Assembly: GCF_026342355.1 (NCBI RefSeq)
Contig: NZ_JAPEMV010000011.1
Location: forward strand, 62,001 to 126,000
Direction of reading: 5' to 3'
Origin: Streptomyces sp. NBC_00249
GTDB lineage: Bacteria; Actinomycetota; Actinomycetes; Streptomycetales; Streptomycetaceae
DNA length: 64,000 nucleotides
Shown: positions 24,601 to 32,764 of the stretch, one piece after another
Numbering within the stretch: position 1 is the stretch's first letter
How the letters are laid out: each line of letters opens with the position of its first letter
The notes under the pieces: model-generated
Seen by the model: the letters and a program-made list of their open reading frames with translations, nothing else
Databases searched by the model: none
What the model was told of the DNA's origin: nothing
Position numbers and translations under genes: made by a program

Positions 24601-24970
24601 GTTCCGCCGTCGCCAGGCCGCGTTGGGAGCGGGGGGTTTTGAGGCCCACCTTGCGGGGTTCGATCGTGCGGGGGTCCACCGCTTCGCCCGGGGCGCCCTC
24701 GCGGTAGAGGCCGTTGGGTTCGGCGTCGCGGTCGTGCGGGAGGAGGTAGAAGACGCGGCGCTTCTGGAGGCCGCTGTCGGGGTCGGCTTCGGCGGTCTCG
24801 CCGAGTTCCGTGAAGCCGATCATGCGGCCGTCGCGGTGGTAGCGGGGCCTGCCCCGCCGGCGCGGGGTCTTGTCGAGGGCCTGGCGTACGTAGTCGAGCG
24901 CCTCGGGGTCCTCCAGCCACACCACGTTGACCTCGTGGGTGAGATCGCTCGGTTCGAGCAGCGAACTCAT
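24587..24970 (-). CDS. Small basic protein of the replication module, unknown function
   Basis: 127 residues from ATG 24970 (MSSLLEPSDLTHEVNVVWLE). Contains an Arg/Lys-rich middle (LDKTPRRRGRPRYHRDGR) and a charged C-terminus (RKVGLKTPRSQRGL). No known domain. It lies about 110 bases downstream of the helicase gene in the same direction and is probably the last gene of the prim-pol/helicase operon. The basic segment suggests nucleic-acid contact. Confidence 0.6.
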   Translation of the reverse strand: MSSLLEPSDLTHEVNVVWLEDPEALDYVRQALDKTPRRRGRPRYHRDGRMIGFTELGETAEADPDSGLQKRRVFYLLPHDRDAEPNGLYREGAPGEAVDPRTIEPRKVGLKTPRSQRGLATAEPTVA

Positions 24971-25084
24971 GGCCTTTGTCCTTCCTCGGTGGTGTGGGCG
25001 CGGTCGGCTATGGCGTCGGTGGTGATGGTGGTTCTCTTCCATCGTAGAGGGGTGGCCCGGTTGCGGACAGTACGCCGGTACGGG

Positions 25085-26671
25085 TCAGGCACGGGGCTCG
25101 TCCGCGAGGAGGGCGAGGCCGGGGTAGAACTTCTGGCCGTTGGAGCGGAGCATCTCGCTCGGTGAGGTGAGGCCGGCCTCGGCGCGGATGCGGGTGGCGA
25201 AGGCGCGGGTGGTGGCGGGGCGCAGGCCTTCGCCCTCCTGGCACCAGGTGCTGTAGGCGCGGTAGAGGGCGCCCTGTTCGACGCGCAGGTCGCGGGGGTC
25301 GGCGGCCTCGGCGGTGGTCGTCGTGCAGCATTCGGCCAGGAAGCGGCCGATGTGGTCCTCGGTGGTGGCGTACGCCTGGGTGGCGGTGCGGACGACGGTG
25401 GGTCCGCCCAGGGAGGGTTTCGTGGCGAGGTAGGCGATGGCGCCGTCGACCATCCACTGGAGGATGCCGGATCCCTCGTCGGCGACGAGTTCCTCGGCCA
25501 GGTTGTCGATCTTGCGGTGGTCGGGGACGACCCGGTCGAAGGGGATGAGGCGGATGCGCCGCCAGAAGGCGTGGCCGCCGGTGCCGACCTCGGGGCGGTG
25601 GTTGCCCAGGAGCCACAGCTTGTGGGTGGGTTCGAAGCTGAAGTAGTCCTGGCGCATGCGGCGGGCCTTGAGCCGGTCGCCGCCGGTGAGGAGTTTGACT
25701 CGGGCCTCGTCGAACTTGTCGTGCGGCTTGAGCTCGCTGCACACGAACAGGCGTCGGCCGTGGAGTTCGGTCAGCTCGGTGGAGTGCTCGTTGAACTTGC
25801 CGCGCTCCATCAGGAAGCCGGGCGGGGCGACGTCCGCGTAGTCCCCGAGGATCTTGATGACGACGTCCATGAGGGCGGACTTGCCGTTGGCGCCGATGCC
25901 GTAGAGGAAGGGCAGGACCTGGCCGCCGACGTCTCCGGTGATGGAGTAGCCGAGCAGGAGGTGAAGGAAGTGGATCATCTCCTTGCCCTTGTCGTCGTCC
26001 CCGAAGGTCTCCGTCAGGAAGCGTTCGAAGCGGGGCGTGGGGATGGGCTGCGGGGCGACGTAGGTGGCACGGGAGTGCAGGTCGCGGCGCGGGTCGGGGG
26101 CGCGCAGGGCGCCGGTGCGCAGGTCGACCACGCCGGCGGGGGTGCACAGGGCGTACTTGTCGCCGTCGAGGGTGTCGGGGTCCAGGGCGAGTTCCGGCGA
26201 GGCCTTCGCCTGGGCGAGCATCGCCTTGACGCCGGAGGTGGACATGGAGCGCTTGCGGTGCTGCGTCAGCTCGCGGTCGGTGAAGTGGCCGCGCGGGTCG
26301 TGCAGCGGCATCTCCTCGGCCATGTCGCCCGCCGCCCAGATCGCCGCCTTCTCGCCGCCGGTGCGCTTCCACCGGTACACGTCCCACACGTACCAGCCGA
26401 GGCCCTCGACGTGCCGGAAGCGGTGGTTGTGGAGGTGCGCGAAGAGCTTGGCGTTGCCCCGGTCGGTGAGGTTGGCGAGCAGACCCGCCTGGACGAAGTC
26501 GCCGGGGCGCGACAGGGGGGTGTTGACGCCCTGCTGGGCGGGCAGCTGGGGCGGGACGGCTTCGGGAGGGGACGCGGGCGCGGGAGCAGGCGCGAACGCG
26601 GGCGCGTTGAAGACGGCGAGCTGCTCGGCGGCGGCGTGCGCGTCGAACCCGGTGCTGCCTGCGCTGCTCAT
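25085..26671 (-). CDS. Plasmid/phage-type replicative helicase (D5/P4 family, SF3-like)
   Basis: 528 residues. The core shows HRKRSMSTSGVKAMLAQAK (D5-N-like helical region) and YALCTPAGVVDLRTG. The SF3-like ATPase has Walker A YGIGANGKSALMDVVIKILG at about 258, the acidic strand LHGRRLFVCSELKP, and LWLLGNHRPEVGTGGHAFWR with the expected sensor Asn and Arg finger region. An Ala/Pro linker sits at residues 25-45. ATG 26671 overlaps the prim-pol stop (ATGA). These helicases load at plasmid or phage origins together with a primase. Here the primase is the adjacent gene. Confidence 0.9.
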   Translation of the reverse strand: MSSAGSTGFDAHAAAEQLAVFNAPAFAPAPAPASPPEAVPPQLPAQQGVNTPLSRPGDFVQAGLLANLTDRGNAKLFAHLHNHRFRHVEGLGWYVWDVYRWKRTGGEKAAIWAAGDMAEEMPLHDPRGHFTDRELTQHRKRSMSTSGVKAMLAQAKASPELALDPDTLDGDKYALCTPAGVVDLRTGALRAPDPRRDLHSRATYVAPQPIPTPRFERFLTETFGDDDKGKEMIHFLHLLLGYSITGDVGGQVLPFLYGIGANGKSALMDVVIKILGDYADVAPPGFLMERGKFNEHSTELTELHGRRLFVCSELKPHDKFDEARVKLLTGGDRLKARRMRQDYFSFEPTHKLWLLGNHRPEVGTGGHAFWRRIRLIPFDRVVPDHRKIDNLAEELVADEGSGILQWMVDGAIAYLATKPSLGGPTVVRTATQAYATTEDHIGRFLAECCTTTTAEAADPRDLRVEQGALYRAYSTWCQEGEGLRPATTRAFATRIRAEAGLTSPSEMLRSNGQKFYPGLALLADEPRA

Positions 26672-27774
26672 GAACGTCCCTCGGGGTGGATCGGGCGGGT
26701 GCCGCCGGCGCGGAGTGCGGAGTCGATGACGAGCCGGTTCCTGCGGCTCTGGTGGGGCCGTGCGGCTTCGGCGGCGGCGGCCAGCAGGCTCGCGCAGTCG
26801 GCGTGCGGGATGTGCCCGGCGGCGGCGAGGCCCCCGGCGGTGAAGGCGGCGCGGTTGAGCTTCTCGGTGAACGCCGTGCCCCGCGGGGCGGCCGCGCAGG
26901 CCCGTACGGCGTCCAGGAGGGGCCGCAGGATCCGCTGGGCCTCCCCGGCCCCCTGACCCTCCCCCGCGGGCCCTGAGGGGCGTACGGGGCCTCGTACGGG
27001 CGCTGTTACGGCTCCCCCGGGCGCGGAGCACGCATGGCCGGTACGGGTCAGCTCCGCGGCGAGCCACAGCGGCAGCGGGGCGGGCGTACGGGCCCCGGGC
27101 AGCGCCTCGTAGACGCCCGCGGCGGTACGGGTCGTCGGCGCGACGATGTAGCCGCCGCTGGCCCGGACGTCGACCTGCCAGGCGAGCGCCACGCGCGGGC
27201 CGGAGCCGCTGGACGAGCGGAAGTGCGGGCTGCCCAGCGGCAGGCGGTACCAGATGTGCAGGCCTCCGGACGGGGTCCGTACGCGCAAGGTGCCCGCGTC
27301 CTCGGCGGGATGGGGCTGCGCGCGGTGGGCGGCGAGGAGCGCGAGGGTGTCGTAGCCGGAGGACAGGCCCGTCAGGTCGACGCGGTCGTCGATCCGGATG
27401 CCCGGGAGCAGGCGGTGGCGTTCGGGGACGGGCGCGCCGTGGGCGTCGACGTCGAGGACGACGAGCCCGGCCGGACCGCAGGACACGCCGACCCCGAACC
27501 CGGGCTCCTCGCGCCACCACGCGCCGAGCACCTCGGGGTCGGTGGTCGCGGCGTGGAAGCCGTGGCACCAGCGGTGGCTGCGGGCGTGGCAGGGGCAGCC
27601 GGTGGGCGGGTGCGGGTGGGTCCGGCAGTCGGGGCAGTTCGGGGCCGGGGTCTTGGCGCCGGGGGCGAGGGGGTGCACCGGGTAGCCGCGCGCCGCGAAC
27701 CAGCGCGCGACGCCGAGCCGCTGCTCAGCCGCGGCGGAGACGGCGTGAGGCCGGGTGGCGGGATCGGCTGGCAC
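26668..27774 (-). CDS. Bifunctional DNA primase/polymerase (prim-pol)
   Basis: 368 residues from GTG 27774 with a GAGGAAG site upstream. The archaeo-eukaryotic primase fold shows ALAPGAKTPAP with Cys-rich CPDC...CPC, then VVLDVDAHG (catalytic DxD at about 108-110) and LRVRTPSGGLHIWYRLP (third catalytic strand, about 160-177). Prim-pols make primers and extend them on plasmids and phages. The translational overlap with the SF3 helicase forms a two-protein initiation module. The iteron-like field 65 bases upstream is a natural origin for it. No integrase or relaxase is nearby. Confidence 0.9.
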   Translation of the reverse strand: MPADPATRPHAVSAAAEQRLGVARWFAARGYPVHPLAPGAKTPAPNCPDCRTHPHPPTGCPCHARSHRWCHGFHAATTDPEVLGAWWREEPGFGVGVSCGPAGLVVLDVDAHGAPVPERHRLLPGIRIDDRVDLTGLSSGYDTLALLAAHRAQPHPAEDAGTLRVRTPSGGLHIWYRLPLGSPHFRSSSGSGPRVALAWQVDVRASGGYIVAPTTRTAAGVYEALPGARTPAPLPLWLAAELTRTGHACSAPGGAVTAPVRGPVRPSGPAGEGQGAGEAQRILRPLLDAVRACAAAPRGTAFTEKLNRAAFTAGGLAAAGHIPHADCASLLAAAAEAARPHQSRRNRLVIDSALRAGGTRPIHPEGRS

Positions 27775-27838
27775 GTTCTGCTTCCTCGACGGGTCACCTG
27801 CGATGTCAGTGGTTCGTTGTACTGCTTGACGGACCGCC

Positions 27839-28466
27839 GGTCCCTTCTGTCAGGGACTGAAGGGACCGAAGTTTCACTATCGCGGAGCCTAGCGCAGCGG
27901 ACCGACAGGACCTCGCAGGTCGGGCGACCCTTATGGATTTTCCGGTCCCTTGAGTCCCTCGGGGCGAGTTCGGCGGGGGCGGGGGCGTTCGGTCCCTGAG
28001 ATCCACCCGGCCTCCGCCGGTCCCTCTCGCCCAGGGACTGAAGCCGCCGGGGCCCGGAACCCCTGCCTCCGCCCCCTTCTCCTCTCCACCCGAACCAGGG
28101 TCCCAGAGGCCGTCGTCCACCCTTCAGTCCCTGACCCTTTCAGTCCCTGCTAAACCTGCAGGTCAGGGGCCCTATCGTCGTTTTTCGAGGGACCGAAGGG
28201 ACTCAACTTCGCAGTTATAACTGAAATATGGCACTACCTGCTTCATACGCCCGCGTATACACACGCACACGTAAAGGCTGGAAACAGGAAAGTTGGGTCC
28301 CTTCAGTCCCTCCCTCTGGCCCAAAAACAGCCCTGACCTGGCCTTTTCCCACAGGGACCGAAACCGCAGGGACTCAACCCCAAAGGGGCTGGAACGACAG
28401 AGACCCTCGGATCAACGCTCCCGCACCCGCCGTGGAGCCCAGGGACCGACTGAGGGACCGAAACCC
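27839..28466. repeat. Iteron-like field, candidate replication origin
   Basis: More than a dozen copies of GGGACYGAA and GGGACTSAA, on both strands, often paired as AGGGACTGAAGGGACC or GGGACCGAAGGGACTC. Clear copies lie at 27851-27872, 27942-27964, 27989-28001, 28018-28043, 28121-28151, 28187-28207, 28295-28314, 28352-28380 and 28441-28466. An AT-rich patch (GTTATAACTGAAATATGG, about 28214) lies in the middle. The field sits directly upstream of the prim-pol/helicase genes. Direct and inverted short repeats plus an AT-rich unwinding patch are the layout of an iteron origin. Confidence 0.65.
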
Positions 28467-28649
28467 ACGCGATGGCCCGGAGGGTCTGAAGCGGCCTGGA
28501 TGCCCGGATGCCCGGCACAGATGTCCACGCGGCCAGGCCGCTCCCGCCGGCCGGATCAACTTTCCCACCCCCAGCCCGAATCCTTTCGGCGGGCCCGCGT
28601 CTCTTATACGTGTACCGACAACCGTCGGAACGCCAACAGGAAGGTCCTC
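28467..28649. other. Short region between iteron field and sigma operon
   Basis: About 180 bases with no gene. It should contain the promoter of the small membrane peptide-sigma factor operon. A sequence CTTATACGTGTACCGACAAC (about 28602-28621) may be part of it, but no -35/-10 pair is convincing. Confidence 0.35.
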
Positions 28650-28742
28650 ATGCTCATCGGAATCGCCATCGCTGCCGCAGCCGTGCTGCTCTGCACGTGC
28701 AGCTACGTCGTCCTGCGCAAGCGCAAGCAAGCCCGTGGCTGA
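28650..28742 (+). CDS. 30-residue single-pass membrane peptide
   Basis: ATG 28650 with AGGAAGG six bases upstream. The product is one transmembrane helix (MLIGIAIAAAAVLLCTCSYV) followed by a basic tail (LRKRKQARG), so N-out/C-in is likely. Its stop lies past the GTG start of the sigma-factor gene (8-base overlap), which argues that it is translated and coupled. It could help tether or regulate the sigma factor, but it is much shorter than a usual anti-sigma factor. Confidence 0.6.
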   Translation: MLIGIAIAAAAVLLCTCSYVVLRKRKQARG

Positions 28743-29325
28743 CTCGTCCTGGCCCGGCGACCAGCTGATCGTCGACGCCCAGCGCGGCAACGTCGACTCG
28801 ATCACCGCGCTGGTGTCGGGGTCTCACCCCAACGTCCAGCGGTTCGCCCGCTCGCTCTGCGCCACCCCCGAGGACGCCGAGGACGCGGCACAGGAAGCCC
28901 TGATCATCCTCTACCGCAAGATCGGGACCCTACGGGCCTCCGGCGCCCTGGCCTCGTGGATGTTCCGCATCGTCCGCAACGAGTGCCTCCGACGGGCACG
29001 GACGATGCGGGCCCACGCACCCCTGCCGGATGCCGCCGAACGCTCCGCCGAGGACGTGGTCCTGCAGCGCATCGAGGCGGGCACGGTCGCGGCCGCCATC
29101 GCCGCCCTGCCAGCCGAGCAGCGGCGCGTGCTGATCATGCGGGACATCCAGGGCTACAGCGGACGCATGGCCGCCGAGGCGCTCGGCCTCAGTACCGCCG
29201 CGATGAAATCGCGTCTGCACCGCGCCCGCACCACAGTTCAGCAGTCCCTCCGCGCCACACCCGAACCCACGACGGGAGACACCCATGAAGACGACCACCA
29301 CGGCCACCAAACCCGCCGGCCCTGA
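28735..29325 (+). CDS. ECF-type RNA polymerase sigma factor
   Basis: 196 residues from GTG 28735. Region 2: PNVQRFARSLCATPEDAEDA then AQEALIILYRKIGTL and ASWMFRIVRNECLRRAR. Region 4: LPAEQRRVLIMRDIQGYSGR followed by MAAEALGLSTAAMKSRLHRA. Both match ECF sigma factors in order and spacing. The last 20 residues are His/Thr-rich and overlap the next gene by 41 bases. It sits in a three-gene unit between two membrane proteins, one of which could be a cognate regulator. Confidence 0.88.
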   Translation: MADSSWPGDQLIVDAQRGNVDSITALVSGSHPNVQRFARSLCATPEDAEDAAQEALIILYRKIGTLRASGALASWMFRIVRNECLRRARTMRAHAPLPDAAERSAEDVVLQRIEAGTVAAAIAALPAEQRRVLIMRDIQGYSGRMAAEALGLSTAAMKSRLHRARTTVQQSLRATPEPTTGDTHEDDHHGHQTRRP

Positions 29326-29608
29326 CTTCGCGAGTTCATCCCTCCCCCGCCACCTGGTCCGGGGTCTGATCGGCTTCGGCGGCGCGATCGCCTCGGTCGC
29401 GCTCCTGCCGACCGTAGGCCCGGTCAGCCTGCTGCTCCTGCCGGTCGGGGCCCTGGCACTGCGCGGCTGCCCGATGTGCTGGGCGATCGGCCTGATGCAG
29501 ACGATCTCGCGGGGCCGCCTGGAGCGCACCTGCGAGAACGGCCAGTGCACCTTGTCCGTCGCGGACCGCGCCCCCGAGGAACGCCCGGCCGTACCGGTCC
29601 CGCGCTAG
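29285..29608 (+). CDS. Small membrane protein with conserved Cys pair
   Basis: 107 residues from ATG 29285 (GGGAGAC site upstream). Two hydrophobic helices lie at about 27-65 (LIGFGGAIASVALLPTVGPV, SLLLLPVGALALRGCPMCWA). Cys residues are at RGCPMC and TCENGQC. The layout resembles DUF2892-type inner-membrane proteins linked with sulfur transfer, but it could also act as a redox-sensing partner of the upstream sigma factor. Translation probably coupled to the sigma gene. Confidence 0.65.
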   Translation: MKTTTTATKPAGPDFASSSLPRHLVRGLIGFGGAIASVALLPTVGPVSLLLLPVGALALRGCPMCWAIGLMQTISRGRLERTCENGQCTLSVADRAPEERPAVPVPR

Positions 29609-29650
29609 CGGGGGACCCACGCACCGCGACGCACGGCCCCCACGGCCCCC

Positions 29651-30592
29651 TCACGGCTGCCCCACGCGCGCACGCAGAGCCTGGACGGCCCAGTCGAGCA
29701 CCGGCCCCGGGCTCTCCGGGCGGGGCCAGCCGTTGACGACGGCGAGCAGGGCGAAGTACCGCTCCCTGCGGGGGTCGTTCATGCCCTCCAGCCGGGCCAG
29801 GAGCTCCCGGCGGGCCGCGCCCTCCCCTCCCCCGGTACAGAGCAGGGGCGCGCAGCGGGCCAGCAGGGCCGAGACGACGGGATCGGCCCGGGGCGAGTCG
29901 GGTTCGGTGCCCGCGGCCACCGCCGGGGCGACCTGCTCGCCGACGGTCACTGCCAGCCCACGGGACGGTCCGGGCCCGCTGTGCGCACGCCCGGCGGCCA
30001 GCTCCTCGGCCATGTGCCGTACGTGGGCACGGAAACCGGGGTCCTGAGACAGTTCGGCCAGCTCCACCCAGGCCCGGACCTGCTCCGGACCGGGATCCTC
30101 CGGCAGTTCCGGGGTCATCGAGCGCCTGATCCCCGCGAATGCCGGATCGGCGCTCACGCCGCCGAACGCGGCGTCCAGGAAGTCATCGACGAGCCGTTGC
30201 CGTTCGGCTTCGGACAGCCTGGCCAGCCGGTGCATGAGGCGGGTCTCCTCGGGGGTGGCGCCCCGCTCGGCCACGGCCGCCAGCACCGTACGCCGCAGCC
30301 GGAGGACCCGGATCTGTACGTCCAGGGCCTCGGCGTGCGCCGCCGCGACCTGTGGCAGGGACAGCTCCCGGTCCACGACCTTCCGTACCGCCTCCAGGTC
30401 CAGGCCCAGGTCTCGCAGGGTCCGTACGAGCTCCAGCCGCGCGACGGAGGCTTCGTCGTAGAGCCGGTAGCCGGCCGGGGTGCGGCCGGCGGGAGGCAGG
30501 ATCCCGTGGTCGGAGTAGAAGCGGATGGTCCTGACCGGGCTGCCCGTGCGCCGGGCCAGCTCGCCGATCGGGTAGAGCTCGTGACTGTTCAT
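29651..30592 (-). CDS. MerR-family transcriptional regulator
   Basis: 313 residues. DNA-binding domain ELYPIGELARRTGSPVRTIR then FYSDHGILPPAGRTPAGYRL at residues 5-45, followed by the usual dimerisation helix (LELVRTLRDLGLDLEAVRKV). A long helical C-terminal domain of about 200 residues (LARLSEAERQRLVDDFLDAA, WVELAELSQDPGFRAHVRHM) probably binds the effector; it is unrelated to the methyltransferase half of the other MerR gene. It is transcribed leftward just after the TetR gene (33 bases), so the two may share a promoter. Confidence 0.87.
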   Translation of the reverse strand: MNSHELYPIGELARRTGSPVRTIRFYSDHGILPPAGRTPAGYRLYDEASVARLELVRTLRDLGLDLEAVRKVVDRELSLPQVAAAHAEALDVQIRVLRLRRTVLAAVAERGATPEETRLMHRLARLSEAERQRLVDDFLDAAFGGVSADPAFAGIRRSMTPELPEDPGPEQVRAWVELAELSQDPGFRAHVRHMAEELAAGRAHSGPGPSRGLAVTVGEQVAPAVAAGTEPDSPRADPVVSALLARCAPLLCTGGGEGAARRELLARLEGMNDPRRERYFALLAVVNGWPRPESPGPVLDWAVQALRARVGQP

Positions 30593-30625
30593 GCCGCCAC
30601 CCTCAGCTCTCCACCGGCTGGAGAC

Positions 30626-31228
30626 TCAAGCCCGCGCACCCGTCCCCGGGTGGGCGAGGCCGTCCGTGATCAGGGTCAGCAGGTGTGCGCGGCGGGCGGC
30701 GATGGAAGGGGCCTGGTCCGCGACCCAGCTGAGGGCGTTGACCAGGGCGAACAGGTCGGTGCCGTCCACGTCGGGGCGGATCGCCCCCGCGTCCTGGGCC
30801 GCGCGCAGCAGCCGGCCGCCGGCCTCGCGCATGGCCAGGCAGGAGGCGTGCAGGGCGGAGTCCGGGTCCCCGAGCGTGGCCATCAGGGAGGCGGGCAGTC
30901 CCCGGAAGGCCCCGGCCCGGAGGGTGAACTCGCCGAGCCAGTCGGCGAGCGCCCGCTCGGGGGTCGGGCCGCGGTCGGCCAGCAGTTCGTCGGCCCGTGC
31001 GGCGAGGTGGTCGAAGCCCGTGCGCAGCAGGGCCTCCAGGAGGGCGTCGCGGGTCGGGAAGTGCCGGTAGAGCGTGCCGAGTCCGACGCCCGTGCGGCGT
31101 GCGACGTCCCGTAGCGAGGCCTGGGTGCCCTGTTCGCGGACGGCCTCGGCGGCGGCTTCGAGGATCCGTTCCCGGTTCCGCTGGGCGTCTGCGCGCTGCC
31201 CTGGCGCGGCGGTGGGCTCATCTGGCAT
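30626..31228 (-). CDS. TetR-family transcriptional regulator
   Basis: 200 residues from ATG 31228. N-terminal helix-turn-helix: RNRERILEAAAEAVREQGTQ then ASLRDVARRTGVGLGTLYRH and FPTRDALLEALL, a textbook TetR domain. The rest is the ligand-binding all-helical part (WLGEFTLRAGAFRGLPASLM). It is divergent from the quinone-oxidoreductase-like gene, and two palindromes in between are likely its operators. Probably represses itself and the oxidoreductase. Confidence 0.9.
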   Translation of the reverse strand: MPDEPTAAPGQRADAQRNRERILEAAAEAVREQGTQASLRDVARRTGVGLGTLYRHFPTRDALLEALLRTGFDHLAARADELLADRGPTPERALADWLGEFTLRAGAFRGLPASLMATLGDPDSALHASCLAMREAGGRLLRAAQDAGAIRPDVDGTDLFALVNALSWVADQAPSIAARRAHLLTLITDGLAHPGTGARA

Positions 31229-31242
31229 GGAAATCCCTGACG

Positions 31243-31290
31243 TTGACAACCGGAGCACTGCTCCGCTTAATATCCGGAGCAGTGCTCCGG
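31243..31290. promoter_or_regulatory. Two TetR-type operators overlapping a promoter
   Basis: Palindromes CGGAGCACTGCTCCG (31251-31265) and CCGGAGCAGTGCTCCGG (31274-31290) share the half-site CGGAGCA. They flank TAATAT (31268-31273); TTGACA is at 31243-31248, 19 bases upstream of it. The arrangement lies between the divergent TetR and oxidoreductase genes, so binding would shut off rightward transcription and probably leftward too. Confidence 0.75.
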
Positions 31291-31354
31291 ATCTGGATCC
31301 CGCCGATCCTAACGGCCCGGGGCGCCCACTCGACGTTCGGGGAGGACAGTCACC

Positions 31355-32359
31355 ATGGGAACGACCACGGAAACGATGCGGGCCGTACGCGTGCACGCCT
31401 TCGGGGGCCCGGAGCAACTGCTGTACGAGGAGGTCCCGCGGCCGGCCGCGGGAGCGGGCGAGGTGCTCGTACGGGTCCACGCGGCCGGGGTCAACCCGCC
31501 CGACCGCTACGCCCGCCAGGGCTTCACGAACATCCCCGAGGCGATGCGCCCGGCCTGGCCGCTGCCCTTCACCCCGGGCACCGACATCTCCGGCGTCGTC
31601 GCGGCCCTCGGCGCCGGGGTGACCGGGTGGCGGGTCGGCGACGAGGTCTTCGGCCTGGTGGACTTCCCCGGCGGCCGGGCCTCGGCGTACGCCGAGTACG
31701 TCGTCTCCCCTGCCGCGCACCTGGCGCGCAAACCGGCCGCGCTGGGCCACGTCGAGGCCGCGGCGGTGCCGATGGCGGGCCTGACGGCGTACCAGTTCGT
31801 CTTCGAGCACCTGCGCCTCGGGGACGCGCAGGGCGCCACGGTCCTGGTCAACGGCGCGGGCGGCGGGGTGGGCCACTTCGCGGTGCAGCTGGCCAGGGCG
31901 GCGGGCGCCGCACAGGTCGTCGCGGTGGCCTCGGGACGCCACGAACGCTTCCTGGAGGACCTGGGCGCCGACCGGTTCGTGGACTACACCCGCACCGCCG
32001 TCGAGGATGCCGTACGGGAAGAGGTGGACGTACTCATCGACGCGGTCGGCGGCCCCGACGCCCACCGCCTCCTCCCGGCCCTGCGCCGCGGCGGCCACCT
32101 CGCCCCCGTCTTCCTCGGCGACTACGCCCCGCACCGCGCGGCCGCGCTGGGCATCACGGTGGCGGGCTGGCAGGTCCGCTCCAACGGCGCCCACCTCACG
32201 GAACTGGCCCGCCTGGCGGACACGGGCCGCCTGCGCGTCGGCATCGACACCGTCTTCCCCCTCCACGAGGCCTCCGACGCCCACCTCCACGCCGAACGGG
32301 GCCACCTCCAGGGCAAGATCGTCCTCCAGGTGGCCCAGGCGCCCTACCCCGATCGCTGA
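31355..32359 (+). CDS. Zinc-free NADPH:quinone-oxidoreductase-like dehydrogenase (MDR family)
   Basis: 334 residues. GroES-like N-terminal domain MRAVRVHAFGGPEQLLYEEV with GEVLVRVHAAGVNPPDRYAR; nucleotide-binding domain with ATVLVNGAGGGVGHFAVQLA at about 161-180 (GxGGVG motif) and VDYTRTAVED. The Cys ligands of zinc alcohol dehydrogenases are absent, which places it with the quinone-reductase branch. Reduces quinones or enals with NADPH. Divergent TetR gene and operators suggest induction by an electrophilic or quinone-like compound. Ends 15 bases before CRISPR array 2. Confidence 0.9.
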   Translation: MGTTTETMRAVRVHAFGGPEQLLYEEVPRPAAGAGEVLVRVHAAGVNPPDRYARQGFTNIPEAMRPAWPLPFTPGTDISGVVAALGAGVTGWRVGDEVFGLVDFPGGRASAYAEYVVSPAAHLARKPAALGHVEAAAVPMAGLTAYQFVFEHLRLGDAQGATVLVNGAGGGVGHFAVQLARAAGAAQVVAVASGRHERFLEDLGADRFVDYTRTAVEDAVREEVDVLIDAVGGPDAHRLLPALRRGGHLAPVFLGDYAPHRAAALGITVAGWQVRSNGAHLTELARLADTGRLRVGIDTVFPLHEASDAHLHAERGHLQGKIVLQVAQAPYPDR

Positions 32360-32374
32360 GCCGTCGGGCGCCCG

Positions 32375-32526
32375 GGGTTCATCCCCGCGTGTGCGGGGAG
32401 CAGCTGGAGTTCACGCCCAACGTCAACCCGGGCGGCGGTTCATCCCCGCACGTGCGGGGAGCAGGCAACCCTGTACACGATCGAACTGCAGCACCGGGGT
32501 TCATCCCCCGCGGACGCGGGGAGCAG
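32375..32526 (-). CRISPR. CRISPR array 2, type I-E, 3 repeats / 2 spacers
   Basis: Repeats at 32375-32403, 32436-32464 and 32497-32526, same family as array 1 but each with a different stem loop (GTGTGC, ACGTGC, GGACGC) and the second starting CGGTTC. The third has an extra C, making it 30 bp. Spacers are 32 bp each (32404-32435, 32465-32496). The orientation matches array 1 (transcribed leftward). Sequence to its right contains AGATTCCGCGAAACCG on the minus strand, resembling part of the other leaders but without the CTGGTCAG end, so it may be inactive. Confidence 0.93.
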
Positions 32527-32702
32527 GCCTCGTGAGCTGCAACGATACGTGGGGCGGGTGCCGTTCCCGACGGTTTCGCGGAATCTGGTGGTGGCGGAGT
32601 TCCGGCTCGGGCCGAGACACGGTCGGGCGACGTCGCGGATGCCAGCCGTGTGCAGCCCGCGCCTGGCGGATATACTCGGGGGACCAACTGTTACTCAGGC
32701 GC

Positions 32703-32734
32703 GGAAGGCCCTCCACCATGGTGGAGGGCCTTCC
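32703..32734. terminator. Perfect 32-bp palindrome, likely bidirectional terminator
   Basis: GGAAGGCCCTCCACCATGG and its exact complement form a perfect palindrome with no loop bases, followed by TCTTG. It lies just past the stop of the leftward replication-type gene (32765) and should form a strong hairpin on either strand. Confidence 0.75.
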
Positions 32735-32764
32735 GTCTTGTCCGGGGTCTCCGCCCGGGTCCGG

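Noticed and set aside
24587..28466. Considered the prim-pol/helicase region as an integrated AICE or prophage.
   Set aside because: No integrase, excisionase, TraB-type translocase or attachment-site repeats are seen, and a tRNA gene is absent. A resident plasmid origin fits better.
27839..28466. Considered the GGGACYGAA field as another CRISPR array.
   Set aside because: Units are short, in both orientations and irregularly spaced; no constant-length spacers.
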